A stretch of 12,990 bases of DNA from Bacteroidota bacterium (GTDB lineage Bacteria; Bacteroidota; Bacteroidia; NS11-12g; UBA955), in NCBI GenBank assembly GCA_009918425.1, contig RGEC01000042.1, forward strand, positions 1 to 12,990, written 5' to 3'. Of this stretch, positions 1-6,703 are shown piece by piece. The notes beneath the pieces were generated by a model. The model ran no database searches. It worked only from the letters and a program-made list of their open reading frames with translations, and was not told the DNA's origin. The number at the start of each line of letters is the position of its first letter. Positions within the stretch are counted from its first letter, which is position 1. The translations under genes and the position numbers were made by a program.

Positions 1-39
1 CCTTTGAAAATTATTAGGTTTTGTATGGATTAAGACAAT

Positions 40-91
40 AACATTATTCACAATGTTGCTTTAAAAAGCAGAATAAAAATTATATTTTTTT
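40..91. terminator. Weak stem-loops followed by a T-run
   Basis: A 6-bp inverted repeat (AACATT at 40-45 with AATGTT at 52-57) is followed by a second short one (TGCTT at 57-61 with AAGCA at 66-70) and a run of seven T at 85-91. This could be the terminator of a gene lying left of the window. The stems are short and AT-rich, and the T-run lies well beyond the stems, so it may equally be ordinary AT-rich spacer. Confidence 0.2.
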
Positions 92-116
92 CGGTGCAAC
101 GAAGTCTAAAATTCAC

Positions 117-152
117 TTGTCAAATGTTATTTGCGGCTATTGCGTAACTTCG
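117..152 (+). promoter_or_regulatory. Bacteroidota-type promoter candidate for icmF
   Basis: TAACTTCG at 145-152 matches the Bacteroidota -7 consensus TAnnTTTG except for C in place of the third T. A TTG lies at 117-119, 25 bp upstream of the element, which is somewhat longer than the usual -33/-7 spacing. Only 8 bp separate the element from the ATG at 161, so a transcript would have almost no leader. The element also argues against the upstream TTG at 131 as the start codon, because that codon precedes it. Confidence 0.5.
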
Positions 153-160
153 CGGCAAAT

Positions 161-3100
161 ATGTCTGAAACACAGATTTATCAGCCCAAAAACAATGTTC
201 GTATTGTAACTGCTGCGAGCTTATTTGATGGCCATGATGCCGCCATCAATGTGATGCGCAGAATTATTCAGGCTACGGGATGCGAGGTGATTCACCTGGG
301 ACACGACCGCAGTGTGCAGGAAGTGGTAGAAACTGCCATACAGGAAGATGCACATGCCATTGCCATGACATCCTATCAGGGTGGTCATAACGAGTACTTT
401 AAGTATATGTATGACTTGCTGAAAGAACGCGGTGCTTCACATATTCGCATTTTTGGCGGTGGTGGCGGCGTCATTCTTCCTTCTGAAATCAAAGACCTGA
501 TGGAGTACGGAATAACCCGCATCTACAGCCCGGATGACGGACGTGAAATGGGTTTGCAAGGTATGATCAATGATCTTGTTCAGCGCAGTGATTACCCGGC
601 AGGTGTGGAATTAAAGGGTAATCTCTCACAATTAAATGTTAACGCAAAAGGTCAAATAGCCAACCTGATATCGGCCGCTGAAAATCATCCTGAAAAGCAC
701 GCTGAGTCTTTGGCTCAGATACGCAATCAGGCTGCAGGCATAGAAACCCCAGTGCTTGGTATTACCGGAACCGGTGGTGCAGGAAAAAGTTCGCTTGTAG
801 ATGAACTGGTAAGGCGCTTTCTGGCTGATTTTCCCGATAAACACATCGGAATTATCAGTGTAGATCCCAGTAAACGTAAGACAGGCGGTGCACTGCTGGG
901 CGACCGCATACGGATGAACAGCATACACAATGATCGTGTTTATATGCGGAGCATGGCAACCCGGCAGGCCAACCTGGCCCTCAGCGGACATGTAGATGAG
1001 GCTGTGAATATTCTGAAGGTGGCTGGTTATGACCTGATTATAGTGGAAACCAGTGGCATTGGGCAAAGCGATACGGAAATCACCGAACACAGCGACGTGT
1101 GCCTGTATGTGATGACACCTGAATACGGGGCTGCTACACAGCTTGAGAAAATTGATATGCTGGATTATGCCGATGTGGTGGCATTGAACAAATTTGACAA
1201 ACGCGGTGCTCTTGATGCTCTGCGTGATGTGAGAAAACAGTTTCAGCGCAACCACAAACTGTTTGATAAAGATACCGATACCATGCCGGTTTTTGGCACC
1301 ATCGCCAGTCAGTTCAATGACCCGGGAATGAATACCCTGTATTTGTCCCTGATGCAAACCATTACGGCCAAAACCTCAGCACCTTTGGAAAGTCGGTGGA
1401 AATCGGCTACGGAGATGAGCGAGAAAATCTTCATCATTCCGCCGGCACGCACACGCTACCTTAGCGAAATAAGCGACAATAACCGCAGTTACGATAAGCA
1501 TGTTAAAAAGCAGAGCGCGGTCGCTGATGCATTATACAGCCTTTGGCGCTCCATTGAAACCCTGGCCGGCGTGGAAAGGCCCGTTGCTGATGGTGTTGAA
1601 GCGTTTTTTGGCGCAGTAAAAACGCAGCATGAAGGGAAATCCAACTACGATACCCTGAAGGTACTGATGGCGGAGTTTGATGTGCTGAAACGCAGTCTGG
1701 ACGGACATGTGTGGGATATGATTCAGGGCTGGAATGCAGAAGAGCAGAAGTATAAGGATGAGCACTATGTATATTATGTAAGGGGCAAGGAAATTCGTGT
1801 ACCTAATTACACCCAAAGCCTCAGCCACCTGCAAATACCCAAAGTGGCTATGCCACGCATGCAAAGCTGGGGCGATAAAGTGCGCTGGGCCATGCAGGAA
1901 AATACGCCCGGTTTTTTCCCTTACACCGCGGGCATTTATCCGTTTAAGCGGGAGGGAGAAGATCCAACCCGTATGTTTGCCGGTGAAGGCGGGCCCGAGC
2001 GCACCAACAAGCGTTTTCACTATGTGAGTCTCGGGATGCCTGCTAAACGCCTGAGTACTGCGTTTGACAGCGTTACCCTTTACGGACGTGACCCGGATAC
2101 ACGGCCTGATATTTACGGAAAAATAGGGAATGCCGGGGTGAGTATTTGTTGTCTGGATGATGCCAAGCGCTTGTACAGCGGCTTTAACCTGGCCGATCCC
2201 AAAACATCGGTATCCATGACCATCAACGGTCCGGCGCCCATGATGCTGGCCTTCTTTATGAATGCGGCTATTGATCAGCAGTGCGAATTATACATCAAAA
2301 AACAGGGTCTTGAAAAAGAAATAGAGGCCAAAATAGAGGCAATTTATGCCCAAAAAGGCGTGCCCAGGCCACGCTATCACGGCGATTTACCCGAAGGTAA
2401 TGATGGTCTTGGCCTTATGTTGCTGGGCGTAACCGGCGATCAGGTCTTGCCAAAAGAGGTCTATGAAGAAATAAAGGCATATACACTAAGTCAGGTGCGC
2501 GGTACCGTGCAGGCCGATATTTTGAAAGAAGATCAGGCCCAGAACACGTGTATATTCAGCACTGAATTTGCTTTGCGTCTGATGGGCGACGTGCAGCAAC
2601 ACTTTATAACCAGCAAAGTAAGGAATTTTTACAGTGTAAGTATATCGGGTTATCATATTGCCGAAGCAGGCGCCAATCCTATTACCCAGCTTGCGTTTAC
2701 GCTGGCAAATGGTTTCACTTATGTGGAATATTACCTCAGCCGTGGTATGCATATCGATGATTTTGCGCCCAACCTGAGTTTCTTTTTCAGCAATGGAACT
2801 GATCCTGAATATGCGGTAATTGGCAGGGTGGCGAGACGCTTGTGGGCCAAGGCCATGAAGCTGAAATACGGTGGCAATGAGCGTAGCCAGATGCTCAAGT
2901 ATCATATCCAAACCAGTGGTCGCAGTTTGCATGCCCAGGAAATTGATTTCAACGATATACGCACTACGCTGCAGGCATTATATGCCATCTATGATAACTG
3001 TAATAGTCTGCATACCAATGCGTATGATGAGGCTATCACCACACCTACAGAAGAAAGTGTTCGCCGTGCCATGGCCATTCAGTTAATCATCAACAGAGAG

Positions 3101-3598
3101 CTTGGCCTTGCTAAAAATGAGAATCCATTGCAGGGCAGCTTTATCATTGAAGAGCTTACCGATCTTGTAGAAGAAGCTGTTTTGACAGAATTTGACCGCA
3201 TCACAGAGCGCGGCGGGGTGCTCGGTTCCATGGAAACCATGTATCAGCGCAGTAAAATCCAGGAAGAAAGTCTTTACTATGAAACGCTTAAACATTCCGG
3301 TGAGTTGCCCATTATTGGTGTAAATACATTCCTGAGTAGCAAAGGTTCACCAACAGTATTGCCGCAGGAGGTAATCCGCAGTACAAAAGATGAACAGGAC
3401 AGACAGATTACCACAGTGGCAAATCTGCACAAAGGCAATGCAGATGAGGCTACAGCAGCACTTAAAGCCATTCAGGAAACTGCTGTTCAAAATGGAAATG
3501 TATTTGAGCAATTGATGGAAGCTGCCAAGGTTTGTACCCTAGGACAGATTACCCAGGCACTGTTTGAAGTGGGTGGTCAGTACCGAAGGAATATGTAA
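161..3598 (+). CDS. icmF: Fused isobutyryl-CoA mutase IcmF (B12 domain, G-protein chaperone, mutase)
   Basis: This is an adenosylcobalamin-dependent carbon-skeleton mutase fused to its own GTPase chaperone. The family interconverts isobutyryl-CoA and n-butyryl-CoA in the cytoplasm, linking valine/branched-acid and butyrate metabolism. From ATG 161 the protein has 1145 residues. The N-terminal B12-binding domain spans about 1-140, with DGHD at 23-26; His25 is the probable lower axial cobalt ligand. A MeaB-like G domain follows, with Walker A GTGGAGKS at 203-210 and NKFD at 343-346. A linker leads to the mutase barrel from about 560, with TAGIYPFKREGEDP around 589-602, QNT at 794-796 and SISGYH ending at His832, equivalent to methylmalonyl-CoA mutase His244. 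Gln794 stands where methylmalonyl-CoA mutase has Arg207, which favours IcmF over a methylmalonyl enzyme. Position 593 is Tyr, and 708-780 looks like an insertion. TTG 131 would add ten residues but precedes the promoter element, so I prefer ATG 161. Confidence 0.95.
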   Translation: MSETQIYQPKNNVRIVTAASLFDGHDAAINVMRRIIQATGCEVIHLGHDRSVQEVVETAIQEDAHAIAMTSYQGGHNEYFKYMYDLLKERGASHIRIFGGGGGVILPSEIKDLMEYGITRIYSPDDGREMGLQGMINDLVQRSDYPAGVELKGNLSQLNVNAKGQIANLISAAENHPEKHAESLAQIRNQAAGIETPVLGITGTGGAGKSSLVDELVRRFLADFPDKHIGIISVDPSKRKTGGALLGDRIRMNSIHNDRVYMRSMATRQANLALSGHVDEAVNILKVAGYDLIIVETSGIGQSDTEITEHSDVCLYVMTPEYGAATQLEKIDMLDYADVVALNKFDKRGALDALRDVRKQFQRNHKLFDKDTDTMPVFGTIASQFNDPGMNTLYLSLMQTITAKTSAPLESRWKSATEMSEKIFIIPPARTRYLSEISDNNRSYDKHVKKQSAVADALYSLWRSIETLAGVERPVADGVEAFFGAVKTQHEGKSNYDTLKVLMAEFDVLKRSLDGHVWDMIQGWNAEEQKYKDEHYVYYVRGKEIRVPNYTQSLSHLQIPKVAMPRMQSWGDKVRWAMQENTPGFFPYTAGIYPFKREGEDPTRMFAGEGGPERTNKRFHYVSLGMPAKRLSTAFDSVTLYGRDPDTRPDIYGKIGNAGVSICCLDDAKRLYSGFNLADPKTSVSMTINGPAPMMLAFFMNAAIDQQCELYIKKQGLEKEIEAKIEAIYAQKGVPRPRYHGDLPEGNDGLGLMLLGVTGDQVLPKEVYEEIKAYTLSQVRGTVQADILKEDQAQNTCIFSTEFALRLMGDVQQHFITSKVRNFYSVSISGYHIAEAGANPITQLAFTLANGFTYVEYYLSRGMHIDDFAPNLSFFFSNGTDPEYAVIGRVARRLWAKAMKLKYGGNERSQMLKYHIQTSGRSLHAQEIDFNDIRTTLQALYAIYDNCNSLHTNAYDEAITTPTEESVRRAMAIQLIINRELGLAKNENPLQGSFIIEELTDLVEEAVLTEFDRITERGGVLGSMETMYQRSKIQEESLYYETLKHSGELPIIGVNTFLSSKGSPTVLPQEVIRSTKDEQDRQITTVANLHKGNADEATAALKAIQETAVQNGNVFEQLMEAAKVCTLGQITQALFEVGGQYRRNM

Positions 3599-3640
3599 TT
3601 CAAGTTTTCGGCTTCTTCAAAATAATTTCCGGGATTGGTG

Positions 3641-3648
3641 TATCTTCG
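3641..3648 (+). promoter_or_regulatory. -7-like element upstream of the helicase gene
   Basis: TATCTTCG at 3641-3648 fits TAnnTTYG and ends 24 bp before the helicase ATG at 3673. No TTG lies at a convincing upstream distance; the nearest, at 3635-3637, is far too close. The run 3651-3672 between the element and the ATG is almost purely A/T. It suggests the helicase gene has its own promoter rather than depending on readthrough from icmF. Confidence 0.35.
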
Positions 3649-3672
3649 GCCTTATTTTTAATTTTTTATTTT

Positions 3673-5850
3673 ATGAGTGATTTTATGTTTGATTTAGCTT
3701 CTGAATTTATTTCTTCCACCCGCGCGCACATTTATTTATCCGGTAAAGCGGGCACCGGAAAAACAACCTTTTTAAAAACCATCGTCCCTTCCTGCGGAAA
3801 GCGTTATGTAGTAGCCGCGCCTACCGGTGTAGCAGCCATAAATGCCGGTGGTGTAACTCTGCATTCGCTTTTTGGCCTTCCAACAAAAGCTTTTATTCCT
3901 TCCGCCGATCCTGTAGATCCAAATCTGGCCAACAATACGTTGATGATGCTCCGTCATTTTCGATATCCTACCCAAAAAAGAGAACTGTTGAGGGAACTGG
4001 AACTTTTGGTGATTGACGAGGTGAGCATGGTGCGCATGGATATTCTGGACGCCGTGGATCTGGCACTGAGAACTGTGAGAAGAAGCCCGGAACCCTTTGG
4101 TGGTGTGCAGTTGCTGCTTATCGGCGATTTGTATCAGCTGGCGCCTGTGGTGAAAGAGGATGAGGCAGGTCTGCTGGGTCAGTATTATGGAGGAAGATAT
4201 TTCTTTGATTCCCACGCCTACAAAAAAATAAATCCGGTGCAGCTGGAATTGGAAACCGTGCACAGACAGACAGATCGTCAGTTTGTGGGCTTGTTGAACC
4301 GCATCCGCCATGCGGAATTTGACCGCGATGATTACGAAACCCTGATGCAGTATTATCAGCCTGATTTCGAGCCTGAAAAAGAGGCGGGTTTTGTAACGCT
4401 GACCACGCATAACGCAACAGCAGACCGCATGAATGAGGAAGCACTGAAAAAGCTGGATGGGGAAGAAAGATACCTGGTGGCCAAAATCATCAAGGATTTC
4501 CCGGAAAACCTATATCCTACCGAAAGTGCGCTGAGGGTGAAAATCGGAGCTCAGGTGATGTTTGTAAAAAACGACCCGTCCCCGGAAAAATATTATTTCA
4601 ATGGCAAAATCGGAGTAATTCATGCCATTGAAGAATCACACATAGAAGTGCTGTTTCAGGAGACCGGGCAAGTGATTAAAGTGAAGCCCGAAACCTGGGA
4701 GAATAAGCGCTATGCACTGAGCAAGGCAGGCGATAAACTGGATGAGGAAGTGCTAGGCAGTTTTGTTCAATATCCCATCCGTCTTGCATGGGCCATCACC
4801 ATTCATAAAAGTCAGGGACTTACTTTTGATAAAGCCGTAATTGACGCCGGAAAATCCTTTGCCCCCGGGCAGGTGTACGTGGCGCTAAGCCGATGCCGCA
4901 GCATGGATGGGCTGGTACTAAAAAGTGAAATCACTTCACGAAGCATTCAATGCGATCCTCGCATTGTGGAATTTAGTGCCGTAAAATCAGGTCGTGCTGC
5001 ACTGGAAGACAGGCTCTGGCAGGAACAGCAAGCGTATGTGCGTGCCCGATTACTCAAGGTTTTTAACTTTGAAGAACCCCTGTATCAGATGCAGGCCTGG
5101 CGCGATGAAAACAGAGAATTTTCATCGGCATTGCCCAAAGAGGTGTTTGAAAAAACCGATAACTGGTCGGCAGAATTGATGGGTATTGAGGAAGTAGCCT
5201 TGCGATTTCGCAGTGAGATTATGCAGATTTTTCCGCATGATTTTGAGGATGAACAACAGGTTGCACGACTTGCAGACCGCATCACCAAAGGCGCTGATTA
5301 TTTTGCAGAACAGCTGCATTCCAGGCTCATACTGTCGCTAACGGAGCTGCATCAGTCCCTCTCTGTTCGGTCTCGTGTTAAAAAGTATTTTGAAAAAGCC
5401 GATACCTTGCTGGAAAGACTGTGGTTTACACTTAATAACCTGTATGGTATGCGCCTTAATGGGAATTCCCTGTATACAGGCAATGCACGCATTACCCGCG
5501 AAGTGAAGCAAACAGGCGAAAAGCCTGCATCTAAGGCTAAGAAAGCCCCAAAAGGCGAATCGCAGGAGATAACATTGCAGCTTCACCGCGAAGGGCACTC
5601 TATTGAAGATATCGCCCAGATGCGCGGTATAACGCCTGGAACGGTAGAATCCCATTTGGGAAGTTGTATTCTAGCAGGCAAACTTAAGCTGGATGAATTA
5701 CTCACCCCGGAACAGATCCGTGAAATTACCGATGCCATGGAAAAGGCCTCCGAGCCCAATCTCACTTCGGTGAAGAGTCTGCTGGATGAAAGCTACAGTT
5801 TTGGAATGCTTCGCTGGGTTACGCAGAGCCGAGCCTATGAGAAAAACTGA
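3673..5850 (+). CDS. Pif1-like ATP-dependent DNA helicase with C-terminal helix-turn-helix
   Basis: A 725-residue superfamily 1 helicase of the Pif1/RecD-like type, expected to unwind DNA 5' to 3' using ATP. Visible motifs are Walker A GKAGTGKT at 24-31, motif Ia APTGVAA around 49-55, Walker B with Asp115-Glu116 (VIDEVSM), motif III GDLYQL with Asp152 and Gln155, motif V IHKSQGLTFD from Ile377, and motif VI VALSRC with the arginine finger Arg407. After the core there is a roughly 200-residue region without motifs I know, a lysine-rich linker around 611-630, and a helix-turn-helix-like segment at about 632-700 (HREGHSIEDIAQMRGITPGTV). That segment resembles the HTH found at the C terminus of some bacterial helicases. 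ATG 3673 follows an AT-rich spacer and gives an intact Walker A. The 3' end overlaps the next gene by 14 bp. The exact cellular role (fork restart, G-quadruplex removal, recombination) cannot be told from sequence. Confidence 0.88.
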   Translation: MSDFMFDLASEFISSTRAHIYLSGKAGTGKTTFLKTIVPSCGKRYVVAAPTGVAAINAGGVTLHSLFGLPTKAFIPSADPVDPNLANNTLMMLRHFRYPTQKRELLRELELLVIDEVSMVRMDILDAVDLALRTVRRSPEPFGGVQLLLIGDLYQLAPVVKEDEAGLLGQYYGGRYFFDSHAYKKINPVQLELETVHRQTDRQFVGLLNRIRHAEFDRDDYETLMQYYQPDFEPEKEAGFVTLTTHNATADRMNEEALKKLDGEERYLVAKIIKDFPENLYPTESALRVKIGAQVMFVKNDPSPEKYYFNGKIGVIHAIEESHIEVLFQETGQVIKVKPETWENKRYALSKAGDKLDEEVLGSFVQYPIRLAWAITIHKSQGLTFDKAVIDAGKSFAPGQVYVALSRCRSMDGLVLKSEITSRSIQCDPRIVEFSAVKSGRAALEDRLWQEQQAYVRARLLKVFNFEEPLYQMQAWRDENREFSSALPKEVFEKTDNWSAELMGIEEVALRFRSEIMQIFPHDFEDEQQVARLADRITKGADYFAEQLHSRLILSLTELHQSLSVRSRVKKYFEKADTLLERLWFTLNNLYGMRLNGNSLYTGNARITREVKQTGEKPASKAKKAPKGESQEITLQLHREGHSIEDIAQMRGITPGTVESHLGSCILAGKLKLDELLTPEQIREITDAMEKASEPNLTSVKSLLDESYSFGMLRWVTQSRAYEKN

Positions 5851-6664
5851 TATTATCACCCGTCTGGCGCCCACCCCAAGTGGTTTTTTGCACCGGGGCA
5901 ATTTTTATAATTTTATGCTGAACTGGCTGTTTGCCCGAAAACAGGGTGGTAAGGTTTTTCTGCGCATCGATGATTTGGATGCTGACCGGACAAAACCCGA
6001 ATTCGTGGAAGCCATTTTCAGAGATTTGGAAACTCTGGGGCTTAATTGGGATATTGGTCCTTCCGGACCGGATGATTTTTATAAAAAATGGTCTCAAAAA
6101 CACCGTACCGACCGGTATGTTGAATTGATAAAAAGTCTATCTGATAAGGATTTCACGTATGCTTGTGATTGCAGCCGAAAATCCTTAAATGAGCAGGGTT
6201 TTTCGGCCGAATATCCCGGAATTTGCAGAAAAAAAGAACGGGTTTTTCAGTTGGAAGTTACTTCAATTCGCTTCAATCGTTCCACATTTGGATTTGATTC
6301 GGGCGATCCGGTTATTTTTAGAAAAGAAGGAATTCCGGCATACCATATTGGCAGCATTTGCGATGATATTGATTTTAGCGTCACGCATGTTTTTAGGGGG
6401 AAAGACCTGTCAGATTCCACCCGGTTGCAAAAAGAAATTGCCGGTGCTGCCGGTATCGGGCGTTTTGGCGATATTGAATTTCACCACCACAGTCTCTTAA
6501 AGGACAATGCCGGACAAAAGCTATCCAAGTCGATTGGCAATGCATCCCGAATGTATTTCGATACAATTTTTGCAGATTTCGCGCTTTGGATGGGTAATCC
6601 GGATGCAAATGAATTGCCTCAAAATATCCATGATTTACTGGCGTCGCCATTGTCAATAATTTGA
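5837..6664 (+). CDS. gluQ: Glutamyl-Q-tRNA(Asp) synthetase-like protein (truncated GluRS paralogue)
   Basis: A 275-residue class I aminoacyl-tRNA synthetase catalytic core. GluQ enzymes activate glutamate and attach it to the queuosine base in the anticodon of tRNA(Asp), rather than to the 3' end. The HIGH-equivalent region is APTPSGFLHRGN at 11-22 and the KMSKS loop is KLSKS at 228-232. A zinc-site pattern Cys110-x-Cys112, Tyr126, Cys130 matches the CxC...YxxxC arrangement of GluQ. The protein stops about 43 residues after KLSKS, so the anticodon-binding domain of true GluRS is missing, as expected for this family (E. coli GluQ is about 308 residues). I chose ATG 5837 because the conserved core starts immediately after it; an in-frame ATG at 5786 would add 17 residues overlapping the helicase end. 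The 14-bp overlap with the helicase implies translational coupling. A different tRNA-like substrate remains possible. Confidence 0.85.
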   Translation: MRKTDIITRLAPTPSGFLHRGNFYNFMLNWLFARKQGGKVFLRIDDLDADRTKPEFVEAIFRDLETLGLNWDIGPSGPDDFYKKWSQKHRTDRYVELIKSLSDKDFTYACDCSRKSLNEQGFSAEYPGICRKKERVFQLEVTSIRFNRSTFGFDSGDPVIFRKEGIPAYHIGSICDDIDFSVTHVFRGKDLSDSTRLQKEIAGAAGIGRFGDIEFHHHSLLKDNAGQKLSKSIGNASRMYFDTIFADFALWMGNPDANELPQNIHDLLASPLSII

Positions 6665-6696
6665 GGAAATCCCCGTTGAGTGAATGGGTATTTTCG
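6661..6696 (+). promoter_or_regulatory. Bacteroidota-type promoter candidate for tex
   Basis: TATTTTCG at 6689-6696 fits TAnnTTYG. A TTG at 6661-6663, overlapping the gluQ stop codon, lies 25 bp upstream, the same spacing as at icmF. Seven bases separate the element from ATG 6704. The GTG at 6680 would begin upstream of this element and is therefore a less likely start. Confidence 0.45.
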
Positions 6697-6703
6697 TAAC
6701 CTG

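Noticed and set aside
131..160. Upstream TTG start adding ten residues to IcmF
   Set aside because: It begins before the probable promoter element at 145-152, the added residues (MRLLRNFAAN) are unlike the family, and ATG 161 gives a normal N terminus.
632..1357. 241-codon open frame on the minus strand opposite icmF
   Set aside because: It lies entirely inside the conserved B12/G-domain region of icmF. Its translation shows no domain, and it is a shadow of the sense codon pattern.
161..3598. Reading the first gene as methylmalonyl-CoA mutase plus a separate MeaB
   Set aside because: B12 domain, GTPase and mutase are in one frame in IcmF order, and Gln794 replaces the Arg that methylmalonyl-CoA mutase needs for the carboxylate.
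5837..6664. Reading the compact synthetase as a broken glutamyl-tRNA synthetase
   Set aside because: Both ATP-site motifs and the zinc cysteines are intact, and length and end point match GluQ, which naturally lacks the anticodon domain.
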